This document shows positions 22,547 to 34,467 of a DNA stretch of 64,000 bases, piece by piece. Position numbers and translations under genes: made by a program. The stretch spans positions 3,735,501 through 3,799,500 of the forward strand of contig JAHRHY010000002.1 in assembly GCA_019671135.1 (NCBI GenBank), read 5' to 3'. The stretch is from Linnemannia hyalina (lineage: Eukaryota > Mortierellomycota > Mortierellomycetes > Mortierellales > Mortierellaceae). The notes below the pieces were generated by a model. That model did no database searches, was not told the DNA's origin, and saw only the letters and a list, made by a program, of their open reading frames with translations. Each line of letters opens with the position of its first letter. Position 1 is the first letter of the stretch.

Positions 22547-22672
22547 TGAAAACAAGGGTCAGCTAACGTTGGCAAATATGTCTCTGAAAAAGGGCCTTTA
22601 TACTGCTTCAATATATGTACCTGAAAACAAGGGTCAGCTAACGTTGGCAAATGTGTCTCTGAAAAAGGGCAA
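22547..22672 (+). repeat. Direct repeat of about 49 bp
   Basis: Two nearly identical copies (CTGAAAACAAGGGTCAGCTA... to ...CTGAAAAAGGGC) start at about 22,547 and 22,622. They are separated by about 25 bases. Confidence 0.75.
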
Positions 22673-23322
22673 AGAACACAAGAGCCACCACGCTTCCCTT
22701 TTTCTACCTATACAGTATCTACATTAGGTCTAAATACGGTGAGGTAGGGTTGGCGAATGGGGTATGGATTTTGTAACAATGTCAAGGCATCCCTCCCAAC
22801 CAATCTGACAATCGGTGCCCCTTAAAAGAAAAAGAGTTACTACTGTTACTCAGGGGAGAGGGTCGAAGGCCAGAGTTGTAGGACCGCTGTTAAGTCCTCA
22901 ATTGGTACGGGGGGAAGGAGTTGTAGGTTGAAGGGGGGTTGATAGTCGGGGGTAGTGATAATAGCGTCCTAAAGAATCACACGAAACGATACACTGCAGC
23001 GCGCCAGCGAAACTCTTGTCAATACTGCTCTCGTCCAAGAAGTGATGTGTAAAAGGACAAAGAGCAGACAAGAGGGCTCGACGCACTACTAATTCTATGT
23101 CTACTAAAGAATATGACTGCTAACCTATGGCATCGCCGTCACTGCCTAGCCACCACATCTTTTAGCAACAGTCTCTCTTATCGACGGTTATATGCCTGTA
23201 GTCCTTAGTCTCGTAGTAGTTAGTTTCTTTCCATTAACAGATAGTAATCTTCGTTATAGATCCACATCACAACACTAGTAAGAGTGGGACAGAGAGTGCT
23301 CGTTGGAGTATGTAATGGCAAA

Positions 23323-23779
23323 GGAGGCCTTTCACGTCCAAGTTATCATATGGTGTTTGTTACATCTCTGTAGATCTCGACAATATCCATAGCGACTATG
23401 GGATGAGAATGTATATATGATACCAAGCATATAAGACAACCATTGTAACATTTTTTGTTTAACTATCCTACTAAACGCCAACCTATTCTCCAAACAACAA
23501 AGTCTTCTTATTTTTCGCACACCACACTCTTGAATGTGTCCATCTACTATTAACCTGTAACCCTCACTGCAAGATTCGCCAGAGTAGTTCTTGTATGTGA
23601 TCATCTAAAGCACTTGTACTCTCAACTGTATCTTTGGGGCGAAATACAGGGGAGAGATTACATTTTAAAAAAACATGTGCTGTCTATTGCTATTTTATTC
23701 TGTGTTCTGTTGAAGAGATATGTCAGTTATGGATATTTTTTATATGCCTTTTTATATCCTCTGCACATGAAGGGGCCGC
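23323..23779 (+). mobile_element. 495-bp family element, copy 1 (internally deleted, 457 bp)
   Basis: The element begins GGAGGCCTTTC and ends GAAGGGGCCGC. Compared with the full copies it lacks about 10 and 26 bases near its right end. Flanking triplets are AAA (left) and TAT (right), so no target duplication is present. It belongs to sequence subtype 1. Confidence 0.9.
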
Positions 23780-23799
23780 TATAATCACGTGTATCATTA

Positions 23800-23829
23800 G
23801 GACGAAGAGTACATAAGGACTCTTCGTCC
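23800..23829. repeat. Perfect 11-bp hairpin
   Basis: GGACGAAGAGT and its exact reverse complement are separated by 8 bases. The hairpin lies 20 bases to the right of element copy 1. It could be a terminator-like or LTR-internal structure; function unknown. Confidence 0.7.
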
Positions 23830-24855
23830 CTGAATTAAACAGATGCCTCTCTTTGTTTCGTTATTCCCTTTTTCCATAACCTCATTGCTTATCACAACCC
23901 CGGTTATTATTTTCCATTTTTCTTAACGAATTCACAATGGGGATCATCCCTACTTCACACACCCTTACACGCATTCACTCCTCTAAAAAAAAAAAAAAAA
24001 AAAAAAGAGAGAGATGCGAAAAGGGCAAGTGAATGCACTCCCATCACCGAATGGAAGGTCAGCCATGCAGCGATGCAGCCGACAGAGCACCGTCTCACCA
24101 CTGGCACCACTCCAGTCTGAAAACACTGGCACCACTACTGCTTATACCCCAGGGTATCGAAAGCACGACCTCGCATCGACTGCGATGCTTGAGCAGAGAC
24201 TAATCCTCACCGCAGGTAAGATCTCGCCACTGATGATTAGTGTCACATGATGTTGAAAATAAAAAGACGATGTCATCGTTCGTTTTGTCCCCGAGAGAGA
24301 TTGCGTGATTCATGCATGAACCAATGTCAGATGACCTACAAGTAACAATAGAAGTGCCTTGCGAGAACTTGGCATATATGAGAAGGGGAGGAACATGATT
24401 GATTGTTCTCTTCACCACACACCTTCCACACCTTCCATCTTACACAATTTCACTCCTGCACACTATCATGACAACGGGAACAATGTCCGGGACAACCTGC
24501 AGAAGATGCATGAAAATGCTCTCTTGCTCCCACCTCAAAGACAGAGCGATTTTCATCAACACAATACCATCCATGCATGAATGGACCAATCAGATTGATG
24601 AAAAGAAAAGAGAGGACAATAAAACGAATAGTCATGCGACTCTGATTTGCATGAATCTTGTCAAGAAAGACATCCTCGCATGAGTGTCTCGACCAATCAC
24701 CAAGCACCACATCCTGATTTCCTTGATCCAATTGGCATTCAGGAAAAGAAAAGGAAGAGACATAAAAAGAATGAGAAAAGAGAAAGAGGATGAGAGAAAC
24801 AACTTCTTTCCACATTCTTCGCTTTCCATTCCATTCACACAAACCAACTTTCACA
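23830..24855. other. AT-rich region without a recognisable gene
   Basis: It holds an A18-type run near 23,985 and several TGCATGAA-type motifs (24,310-24,680). The short frames have no recognisable domain. It may be the untranslated 5' part of a retroelement, but no LTR pair was found. Confidence 0.35.
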
Positions 24856-25431
24856 ATGACCTCAACCCGCTCCACCCATGGCACCAAAAAGCCAGTCAAG
24901 AACACTCGCTTTGCACCTGAGCTGGAGTCGTCACAACAGCAACTTTCTGCGTCCAACAACTGGTCCAAGGAGGACAGCGTCGAGCAGGAGGACAGTATTG
25001 AGCATGAAGACTATATCAATCATGAGGCCGATGAGACGATTTGTCTCTCACAGGACCCGCTCTCGCAAGACGCGGAAGCCCGATCGCCTCCACCAGTCTC
25101 TTCACCTGTACCTGTGCTGTTGTCTGCACCGGCACCATCTTCGGAGAACATTCCTCAGGCTTGGTGGACCTCTCTCCAACAAGAACAGCTAGTGGCCTAC
25201 ACTCAGCAACAGCAAGAGCTCTTTGCTCAGGCCGGGCGGGTGTACGAGAGGCTTCTCTCCTGCACCTCGCAGCAGGAATACGATCAGCTGACGTTGGTGA
25301 AGCAACACTTAGATCAGAAAGAAAAGGAGCTTCGATACATGTTGGAAGCACGACAAGCCTGGGAATCTTTCGCTCGTACATACGAGCAGCGCCTGACGTA
25401 CCTTAACTCCCGTGCGCAGTCTCATCCTTAG
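24856..25431 (+). CDS. Unrecognised 191-aa coiled-coil protein
   Basis: Starting at ATG 24,856 (MTSTRSTHGTKKPVK) the frame encodes 191 residues. The first third is basic and then acidic (repeated EDSVEQEDSIEHED), the middle is Pro/Ser/Val-rich, and residues about 105-190 (Gln/Glu/Leu-rich, from WWTSLQQEQLVAY to YEQRLTYL) should form a coiled coil. It lies just upstream of retroelement A on the same strand, so it could be an accessory or gag-like frame of a retroelement. No enzymatic motif is seen. Confidence 0.5.
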   Translation: MTSTRSTHGTKKPVKNTRFAPELESSQQQLSASNNWSKEDSVEQEDSIEHEDYINHEADETICLSQDPLSQDAEARSPPPVSSPVPVLLSAPAPSSENIPQAWWTSLQQEQLVAYTQQQQELFAQAGRVYERLLSCTSQQEYDQLTLVKQHLDQKEKELRYMLEARQAWESFARTYEQRLTYLNSRAQSHP

Positions 25432-26036
25432 GTTGTGTATGATGCTTCAATAGAAATAAACACAATATCACAGATAGTTAGCCCACTGCTGTTTCTATCA
25501 TAAATTATCTTATTTTCCCTTAGTGTTATTGAACCATCGATCCACTTGACCCAAATGGTGTAAAGGTACATGTCCAGACAACAATCCCATGAACAAGAGA
25601 TTTGTACGCCTCTTCTTCGCATGTATCTATCTCCATTAAATTGCACTCACATGTACATACCGATACATAAAAATGCGACAGTACCCTCATTCGCATCATG
25701 ACTCGTGCATGCAAACGATGCTGTCCCAACTGCATTCACGATCACGCACTGCAGCTACGAGAAGGGAGAGTGATAATGAAAAGCGTAGACATCCCCATAG
25801 GATGGTGTCGCGCTTATTGCAATATACATCCTGTCTAGTTCAAATAACATTACTACCCTAGGAAATGTACAAGCGATGAGTGATTAAATGGAGACCCTTC
25901 CTGTTCAGAAAAAGGACCAGCAAGCTTTTTCTTGAGAGGAGGATATCACTCTTCATTTTAAAAAAAAAAAAAAAAAATTAAAAAAAAAAACGATCACTCC
26001 CACACTCTCACTCTAAAACAAAAAATCATCACTCCT
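25432..26036. other. Leader region of retroelement A
   Basis: No gene is visible. Two long A-runs (25,960-25,990) precede the gag start at 26,037. No LTR or primer binding site could be identified. Confidence 0.35.
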
Positions 26037-28908
26037 ATGTCTGACAACGTTGACAACAACGAGTTACCCACTCTCCAAGACTTGGCTATCGATGCCACCG
26101 GCACCTTTGTTGTCGTTCCATCTCCCACCCCTGCATCCCAAGAGGACATCATTATGAGCGATGACAACGAACAAGCCTCGTCCATCTTGTCGGCAAACCA
26201 GCACACGCAGCCCTCTCCAGTCTTCGACCTGAACACCTTTTCTGCCATGACGGATGCTGACGATGAGAGTGACTCCGAGCTCACCAGCGGTCTTGAGGAA
26301 GCCATCACCACCAAGAAACACGATCTCTCTACTTGGTCCAAGCTATACCGTCGGACCCTGCTCAAGATGCACAAGAACCCTCTCGATGTCAATTACCAGA
26401 TGTGGCAGAAGGAAGCCATCCAACTCTTGGAAGTCGTGCGACAAAAGACCGCGGATTGTGCGCGTCTGTCAGCAGCACTGGCTCTCGACCAACCGATGGC
26501 ACCGATCATTACCAATCCCACGGCGACTATGGCCACCGCTATCAGGGTCGACAGCAAGAAGTTGACACTCGATTCGGGCACTCCCCGATTTGGTGACAAC
26601 AAGCACGGCAAGGGACAATCGTATCAAGTCATCCGCGACCCTCACCTGTTCCTCGACGGATTCAAGACTTACTGTGAGAACAGTTACGGCGAGACTCCTT
26701 TCCTCGCCAGTGCCCAACGCCTGCTCTGTATGGCGATTCTGGACGATCAGACACGACAGCAGTTCACTGATGAGCTGACTCGTCACAGTAGTTCTTCTCT
26801 AACTTGGGAGGAATGTGAAGTTGCCTTCGTCGACAGTGTTTTGACTCCGACTGAACGCTTCAACACCGTTGCTCGTGTCGCCGAAATTGGCCGTCGTCAC
26901 AAGGAGTCGTACCGAAACTTCGCTCTTCGTCTCCAACGATCAGTGCGCGTGTATCGAATTGATGATAACAACGCCACTGTACTGTCTGGCATCATGAGTT
27001 CAATCCCATCGGTGGAGCTCAACCTGATCAAGACGTCGATTCAGAAGATTGGCACCTCCTTATCTGAGGTCAAACTGGACTCTATTTGTGAGATCCTAAC
27101 CAACCTCAGTGTAATGGAAGGACCAGACGACTCTCTCAAGAGACCCCACAGTCTCGTCGACGATGATGAAGATGACAAGGATGCCTCCTCGTCCAAGACC
27201 AGTAATAACCATGGTCACAAGAGACAGCGTCACCGCAAGAACGACCGCCGTGGCAAAGGCAAGCCGACTGCTGATTCGTCGTCGTTCCCATCTTCGTCTA
27301 ACTCTGGCAAGAAGACTTTCCACTGTGACAATCACGGTGAAAATTACTCGCATGATACCAAGAATTGCAGGCACTGCACCAAGTGCAACAAGAATGGCCA
27401 CACTGCCCCCTACTGCAACAGTGATCGCAAGAAAAACTTTGACAGCAAGGGTGGCAAGAGCTACAAAAACAAGAAAGAAGGTAAATTGTCTATACCTCCT
27501 TTTTCTGAATCTGAACTTTTGTCTATGTCTGATCAAACCTTGCTCACTCATGCTACTATTTCTCTACAGACAAGTGAACCTGAGGACCCCGTAGAGACGA
27601 ACGACAAGACACTTCCCTCTCCTGTCATAACAGAACCTAGTAATAAACAATTACCACTGACTGGTTCTAATACTATCCCTCTTGGTCCAATTCTGTCTCC
27701 TTCGCTTGCTGTCCATACTTCTTCAGCAGAAGAAAACAATCTGTCTGTGACTACAGAAAATGATTTATCTGTAACCCCTTTACCTGATAGCGAACAATCA
27801 GTTACAACTGATAAGGATGTACCTGCACCTACAAGTGCACGACCCCAATACGCGTTTCGCTCGTTGCCACCAAAACAATCTGCCCTTGTCTCTGTGCCAT
27901 ACTTTGAAACAAAAGAACCGTCTTTTGCTAGCCTGTCTAACTTTGCTGCTCAAAGTCAGGCTAACATGGACCACCACAGTGACGATGACAGTAGCATTGG
28001 TATGACGACTGAGGAACTCGACACTTTCGCATCTGACAAATTAACTATCAGACACTATGCTGCTATTAAGGATGCAGTAGAACACGACAATAGATTTCGA
28101 ATCGAAATCCGTGCATTCAAGAGGACATACCATGCGTTAATAGATACTGGTGCTACACATTCTTTTATCAGACAGGACATAGTCAAGGAACATAACATTC
28201 CTTTCACTAAGATCCTCGGTAATTTTACACTAGCAAACAAGACTACTGTTGAACGCATTGGTGTAACTGATCAAGTTGAATTCGAATTCAATGGTCAGTT
28301 TCTCTCAGCCCCTTTTGAAATAATCGAAGATCAAGAGTTTGCTCTTACAATCGGAATGGATCTTTTTTATCATATGGGTTTCGCTCTCTGCGGCCTCCCA
28401 GAAATAAAAGAGATGGCACCTGCACATGATGTTCCCGTCGAAGACGAGAAACCATCTTTGCGTCCGATTACCGCCCCTGAAGAGGAACTCACCGCCGAGT
28501 TTAAGCGCATGAAAGGAAGATTCCTAGATGCCATCAGCAAAGCACTCAAAGACAATGAAAATATCTCAAAGACAAGTCATTGTCCCGTTCCTGAGATGAT
28601 GGTGTATCTACCTGTTCCAAAAGGTACCATTGTGTATCGACGACCAAGACAATTTGCTCACTCCCAGAGACCTATCCTGGACGAGACAGTCGCACGCTGG
28701 TTAGAGGATGATGTGATTGAGCTTGCACCAGCAGGCAATCCACATAACAACACACTCACCCTAGCAGCAAAGAAAGATTTGAACGGAAAGAAGTCATTGT
28801 GGCGCGTGTGTCTTGACCCCCGTGCTCTCAATGTGCATTTACCGGAGGATAATTTCCCTCTCCCTCTTATCTCCGACATAATGCAAAAAGTAGCTGGTCA
28901 TTCCATTA
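26037..28908 (+). pseudogene. Gag-protease and start of RT of retrotransposon A
   Basis: The frame starts at ATG 26,037 (MSDNVDNNELPTLQDL). Residues about 190-360 are the gag capsid region. A basic Lys/His/Arg stretch and a CCHC-like zinc knuckle (CRHCTKCNKNGHTAPYC) follow at about residues 443-460. A long Ser/Thr/Pro linker leads to an aspartic protease (LIDTGATHSF, about residues 700-710). The RT begins with VCLDPRALNVHLPEDNF near 28,810 and loses its frame at about 28,910, before the catalytic aspartates. The apparent C-terminus at 29,030 is out of frame with RT. It would have supplied the capsid and polyprotein. Confidence 0.85.
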
Positions 28909-28981
28909 CAGCACCATCGATCTCACCCAAGCGTAACATCGTCTACCTATTCATAAAGAAGATAGGTACCTCACTGCTTTC

Positions 28982-30264
28982 ATGCATGAGGGAAAACAAT
29001 ACATGTTCAAAAAGGCCCCCTTTGGTCTGAAGCCACTCTCGAGCTTGTTCCAAAGAGGTATGTCTCGCATACTTGGCGATTTGCCTTTTGTTCTGAACTT
29101 TATTGATGACATTGTTATCTTTTCAAAAAGCAGAGAAGAGCATGCAGCTCATGTCAAATGTGTGATCGAAAGACTCAACGAGGCGAAATTGATCATCAAC
29201 AAGAACAAGTGCAATTTTTTCAGCACACAGATCTCTCTGCTGGGATTCATTGTTGATCTCTTTGGAAAGAAAGTCGACCCTACCAAGTTGGCTAACATTC
29301 ACGAATGGGCACCACCTACCACTGCCAAACAAGTGCAATCATATTTGGGCACCCTCAATTTCTTTCGTGAATATATCCCTCTCTACAGTACTATTGCTGC
29401 ACCACTTGATGCACTTCGTCACAGAGAAGGAACTTTTAAATTATCAAAAGATGAAATGGATTCTTTCAATGGACTCAAGGAACTACTTGTACGAGCTCCC
29501 GTGTTATCCTTCCCAGACTTCAGTCGACCGTTCTACGTTGCCACGGACGCGTCCAACGTTGGAATTGGTGCGGTACTGTATCAGTTGCCGGAAGGTGTAC
29601 CCGAACCGAAGGATATGCAGTCCGTTCCCTCGAACGTCAACTACATATCTTTCATGGCTCGCACTTTGCAGGACCGAGAGAGAAAATATTCCGCTACTAA
29701 GAAGGAGTTATTAGCGATCGTTTTCGCATTGAAAAATTCCATCAATATCTTTGGGGTTACCATTTTACCTTGTTCACCGATCATCGGGCTCTTACTTTTC
29801 TTCACTCACAGCAAGATTTGAACCCAATGATGACAACTTGGTTTGACACCATCATGGCTTACTCGTTCAACATTGTTTACCGTCCTGGAGTACTCAATGT
29901 GTTACCTGATGCGTTATCTCGTCAGTTTCCTCAGAAGTTATGGACTGACAGGCCTAAGTTGAAAACACCAATGAAAGTGTACGGCTACATTCATATGCTC
30001 AAAGACAAATCGGTTCCTAGAATCACTGTCGCAGCGAAAGACCGTCCTTCACTCATGACTGAGGTTCACTCCCTCGGTCACATTGGTGCGAACAAAATGG
30101 TTGACAAAATTCACGCCCAAGATAAGACGTGGCCATTCATGGTCAAGGATTGTCTTGAGCACGTCAAACAATGCCCTGAGTGTCAACGCATTAATATCAC
30201 TCGCAAAGGGTACCATCCCCTCAAGGCTATTCATGCACATTTACCAGGCGAGCATATGACTGTA
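28982..30264 (+). pseudogene. RT palm, RNase H and integrase start of retrotransposon A
   Basis: A second frame continues with FMHEGKQYMFKKAPFGLKPL and the catalytic FIDDI (Phe-Ile-Asp-Asp in place of the common Tyr-x-Asp-Asp), then the RNase H start YVATDASNVGIGAVLYQ. The frame changes again near 29,735 and continues (TDHRALTFLHS, PGVLNVLPDALSRQ) into the zinc-binding part of integrase (HSLGHIG.. CPECQR). It stops at the insertion at 30,265. At least two frameshifts make it inactive. Confidence 0.85.
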
Positions 30265-30759
30265 GCGGCCCCTTCATGTGCAGAGGATATAAAAAGGCAT
30301 ATAAAAAATATCCAAAGCCCAAGGAACGGAGTGTTTACTTCCATAACTGACATATCTCTTCATAGTGGGCAACAGAACACAGAATAAAATAGCAATAGAC
30401 AGCACATGTTTTTTTAAAATGTAATCTCTCCCCTGTATTTCGCCCCAAAGATACAGTTGAGAGTACAAGTGCTTTAGATGATCACATACAAGAACTACTC
30501 TGGCGAATCTTGCAGTGAGGGTTACAGGTTAATAGTAGATGGACACATTCAAGAGTGTGGTGTGCGAAAAATAAGAAGACTTTGTTGTTTGGAGAATAGG
30601 TTGGTGTTTAGTAGGATAGTTAAACAAAAAATGTTACAATGGTTGTCTTATATGCTTGGTATCATATATACATTCTCATCCCATAGTCGCTATGGATATT
30701 GTCGAGATCTACAGAGATTTAACAAACACCATATTATAACTTGGACGTGAAAGGCCTCC
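30265..30759 (-). mobile_element. 495-bp family element, copy 2 (GTA duplication)
   Basis: It reads GCGGCCCC...GGCCTCC on the plus strand, so it is in reverse orientation. GTA flanks both sides (30,262-30,264 and 30,760-30,762). The insertion lies between two halves of the integrase of retrotransposon A, and 495+3 bases is a multiple of three. Subtype 1. Confidence 0.95.
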
Positions 30760-31983
30760 GTAGATCTCGCTGGTGAATTCCATTTGTCCTCGAAAAACAA
30801 CAAATATCTTCTCGTCCTGACAGACGTATGCACCCGCTTCGTTATTTTGAGAGCTATACCTGATAAAACAGCCGCTACTGTTGCGACCACGCTGTTTGAT
30901 ATTTTTACCCTGATCGGATTCCCCCGAGTCCTTCAATCAGATAACGAAAAAGAATTTTCCAATCAGGTCACAAAAATAATGACAGAACAATTGGGTATCC
31001 ATCACCGTCTTGTCACACCCTATCATCCGAGAGGCAATGGACTAGCCGAGAACCGGGTTAAAGCGGTCAAAGAAATTCTTCGAAAAGAGACCAAAGGCAA
31101 AAACCACGAATGGGATCGTCATGTTTCCATGGCCCAATTTGCCCTCATTGCAAATATTGCGAGTCTGCATGGTTCCACGCCTTACTCTCTTTTCTTCGCA
31201 CGCAAGGAAAACGGACACTACAATTACACTGACCTCTCGAACCAGGTCATGTCCCATGAAGACTTGCTGAAGAGACTCAAATTTATGACTACGATCGTGT
31301 TCCCCGCTATTGAAGCGAAGGCGAAATCTAATCAGCGGAAAATGATTGAGAGATTCAATAAAACGATACTGCACAGCGAATTTCCTGATGGTTCCACAGT
31401 TATGGCGGTTGATCCTATCAAAGGAGACTCCCTCTCTCCGAGATATGAAGGACCGTTTACTGTTGTTCGTAAAAACAAGGGCGGTGCATACATCCTCAAA
31501 GATGGCACTGGCTCTATGCTTGGTCGTAACTATGCGCCCTCGCAGCTCAAACTTGTATATGAAGACCCAGACTCTTTCCTTACGTACGAAGTCGAGAAAG
31601 TTCTTGACGCTCGTTGTACAAAGGAAGGGACATGGGAGTACTTTGTCAAGTGGAGAAATTATTCTGATAACGACAACACCTGGGAACCAGAGGACAATTT
31701 TGTTGAGAGGAAATGCATCACGGACTATTGGGCCGATCACCCACCCCGTAATGAGGATCCTCGTCCGCACTCTCGTCATGATTCGCAAACGGATCAGCCA
31801 ACGCTTACCACCGACGAGCAAATGAGCGAACCTCACAGTAGCAATCGCTCGAACAAAAAGAAGAACAAGTTCACACCTAAAAAAGGTGAACACAACCTTA
31901 CTCGCAATAAGCTCACTCAGTCCAGTCAATCAAAAATCAATGAGTTGAGACCTAGAACTCGTTCTCGGATCGGGAAGGATTGA
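30760..31983 (+). pseudogene. Integrase core and chromodomain of retrotransposon A
   Basis: The frame resumes at the duplicated GTA (30,760-30,762), giving VDLAGEF, the first catalytic Asp region. LQSDNEKEF follows (the second Asp) and then GNGLAENRVKAVKE (Glu). The chromodomain lies at about 31,585-31,725 (VEKVLDARC..WEYFVKWRNY..NTWEPEDNF). Chromodomains of this class can steer integration to modified chromatin. The C-terminus is basic. The 3-bp duplication shows that this half and 29,770-30,264 were once one frame. Confidence 0.9.
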
Positions 31984-32229
31984 AGACAATCATATCCTCC
32001 GATTGACACATAAAACGCATCGACGTTTTGTTTGAACAAAAATCGCACTGACGATTTGTTCGAGGTTTTTTAATGGTGCCACAACCTTTTTCCTCACAAT
32101 AATAACAAACATCCGCAGAGGTTTTCCCGCTTTCCTCTTGCAATCAAATTCACTATATTGAGGTTTTTATTTTTTCCTCACAGCTTATCAACATATCTAC
32201 CGAGGTTTTTATTTTTTATCCTCACACAC

Positions 32230-32466
32230 TGTAATAGCAACAGAAGAAGGGTGATAGACAAGAGCAGGAGGCAGAAACGGATGGTGTTTATTGTACAGGG
32301 GAGCCAGGGTATTTATGTGTGCTAGGCTATGGGCTCCAGGATGGTGGTGATGTGGTGAGGTGATGTGGTTAGATGGGGATGTAATTAGGTGATAATGTGG
32401 TTAGATGAGACAGTGGTTAGATGACGCTAATGATCTAGGGTCACAACAGATTATGATACTGTGACA
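32230..32466 (-). repeat. Solo LTR in reverse orientation
   Basis: This 237-bp sequence is the reverse complement of the LTR at 32,484-32,720 (TGTAATAGC...CTGTGACA here). With its partner it forms a perfect-looking head-to-head palindrome around a 17-bp AT/GT-rich spacer. No target duplication is visible on its left (CACAC) and right (ATATG). Confidence 0.9.
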
Positions 32467-32483
32467 ATATGTATATGTGTGTG

Positions 32484-32720
32484 TGTCACAGTATCATAAT
32501 CTGTTGTGACCCTAGATCATTAGCGTCATCTAACCACTGTCTCATCTAACCACATTATCACCTAATTACATCCCCATCTAACCACATCACCTCACCACAT
32601 CACCACCATCCTGGAGCCCATAGCCTAGCACACATAAATACCCTGGCTCCCCTGTACAATAAACACCATCCGTTTCTGCCTCCTGCTCTTGTCTATCACC
32701 CTTCTTCTGTTGCTATTACA
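32484..32720 (+). repeat. 5' LTR of retrotransposon B
   Basis: It begins TGTCACAG and ends GCTATTACA, 237 bp. It is followed directly by TGGTAGCAAAAG, which fits a primer binding site of the initiator-Met tRNA type in its first seven or eight bases. An ACATAAATA box lies near 32,632. The 3' LTR is not in the window because the element is truncated. Confidence 0.85.
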
Positions 32721-32909
32721 TGGTAGCAAAAGTAACTTCGATCCATACCCCTCTGCCCTGATCTGTCAAATTTTCTGTTCCTGCTCCAGCTCCGTTCCTG
32801 TCTACCCATATTTTATTTTCTCTTTCCACACGTACAGCTCTCTCCTCCTTTTACCATATCCCTACTATCCTTTTTTATTTTCTTACTTTTCTGCACCCTT
32901 CCGGCTCTT

Positions 32910-34467
32910 ATGTCTGCTACCGACGAAATTCGCCAGCTCGCCTCTGGCCTTACTGACGAGGCCAGGACCAGGATTGAAACCCTCCTTGCAAGCCTTACTC
33001 CCCTACCTCCTGCTCCAACCCAACTCGAACAAGAGGCTGCCTGCCGCGATGTTGCCCGCACCCTCCATAAAATCCTTAAGCCTCAGACCCCCTCTCCTTA
33101 CGCTGGCGCGATCGACACCGATGCCTGTCATAACTTCATCGACAATCAAGAGGCGTATTAGGAGGCCTTTCACGTCCAAGTTATCATATGGTGTTTGTTA
33201 CATCTCTGTAGATCTCGACAATATCCATAGCGACTATGGGATGAGAATGTATATATGATACCAAGCATATAAGACAACCATTGTAACATTTTTTGTTTAA
33301 CTATCCTACTAAACACCAACCTATTCTCCAAACAACAAAGTCTTCTTATTTTTCGCACACCACACTCTTGAATATGTCCATCTACTATTAACCTGTAACC
33401 CTCACTGCAAGATTCGCCAGAGTAGTTCTTGTATGTCATCATCTAAAGCACTTGTACTCTCAACTGTATCTTTGGGGCGAAATACAGGGGAGAGATTACA
33501 TTTTAAAAAAACATGTGCTGTCTATTGCTATTTTATTCTGTGTTCTGTTGCCCACTATGAAGAGATATGTCAGTTATGGAAGTAAACACTCCGTTCCTTG
33601 GGCTTTGGATATTTTTTATATGCCTTTTTATATCCTCTGCACATGAAGGGGCCGCTTATGAGGTCGTCAACCTTGCATCCGCTGAATGGGTCCAGTATAC
33701 GGCCCTTAACCTCACTGACGATGCGAAATCGTGGTGGAGATCAAGCGGCCTTACCATTCGCAGCTCCTGGGACGACTTCAAACAAGCCTTCCTCAACTTT
33801 CACACCCCGCCCAATGCCGCCGTCGCTGCTCTTTCGGCTCTTGAGTCTTTACGACAAGGCAAGCGTACAGTCGCCGCCTACACCCACGAATTCCGCCGCC
33901 TTCGCCGTCGAGTTCCCTCCCTTGACAATACTACCGCCTTGCACTGGTACAAAAAAGGCCTCGAAAAAGAAACCAGCAAGGAGGTTATGCTTCGCCAGCC
34001 GGAGACCTTGGATATTGCCATTACTCAAGCCACTCTGGTTCACTCCATCCTCTACCCTGACGGGCCCACTGGTCCCAAGCCCATTGTTCAACAATCCAGC
34101 GATATGGAGATCGACACCTTCCATGTTGCTATCAACAACCTCTCCGCACAAGTCAGCTACCTTTCGCGCCGATCCGGCTACAACCACAGCCAGCACAACA
34201 CCAAACCCTTTATCTACAACCCCAATACCCACTACAAACCCGGCGGTCCTCTTCCTCCCAAGCTATCACAAGAAGAGAAAGACTACCTCTACAAGAATGG
34301 TGGCTGCTACAAGTGCCGTAAACTTGGCCACCTTGGGCCCGATTGCAGGACTTTCCCTTCGACTTCACGCCCGGCACGACAGTTCAACAATATCGAGGTT
34401 GCCGACACCCCAACCCCTCAACAGGCTACTTCCCAGGCTCAGTCGGGAAAAGCCAACAGCAACTAGA
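32910..34467 (+). pseudogene. Gag of retrotransposon B, interrupted by element copy 3
   Basis: The first part starts at ATG 32,910 (MSATDEIRQLASGLTDEAR) and stops at the insertion, giving ..DNQEAY. After the insertion the same frame resumes (YEVVNLASAEWVQY) through the gag capsid core (WRSSGLTIRSSWDDFKQAFL, about 33,735-33,800). It reaches a zinc knuckle CYKCRKLGHLGPDC at 34,306-34,347. The insertion adds 498 bases, so the frame is kept, but stops lie within the element in this frame. A second possible start is provided by the element itself (ATG 33,567). Confidence 0.8.
33161..33655 (+). mobile_element. 495-bp family element, copy 3 (TTA duplication)
   Basis: GGAGGCC...GGCCGC is flanked by TTA at 33,158-33,160 and 33,656-33,658. 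The gag of retrotransposon B reads on across the site if one TTA and the element are ignored. Subtype 1, almost identical to copy 6. Confidence 0.95.

Larger units (their letters stand above)
21100..23322. other. Intergenic region with small remnants
   Basis: No complete gene is seen. It contains a short gene remnant (22,030-22,230), a tRNA-like stretch (22,345-22,421) and a direct repeat (22,547-22,672), listed separately. The rest is low-complexity or unrecognised. Confidence 0.5.
26037..31983 (+). mobile_element. Ty3/Gypsy chromovirus-like retrotransposon A, decayed
   Basis: Gag, protease, reverse transcriptase, RNase H, integrase and a chromodomain occur in order on the plus strand. The frame breaks near 28,910-28,960 and near 29,735, and a 495-bp element is inserted at 30,265-30,759. 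The layout and many blocks (ERKCITDYW after the chromodomain) match the complete element at 41,483-48,501, but the sequence is far diverged. LTRs were not found. The 31,984-32,229 tail has GAGGTTTTT-type repeats like those after the other family. Confidence 0.9.

Noticed and set aside
23332..23604. 90-aa frame (MITYKNYSGESCSEGYR...) as a gene
   Set aside because: It recurs only because the 495-bp elements are nearly identical. Subtype 2 copies do not keep the frame, and it has no recognisable domain.
31042..31929. 295-aa minus-strand frame
   Set aside because: It lies opposite the integrase and chromodomain of retrotransposon A and is a shadow of that coding sequence.
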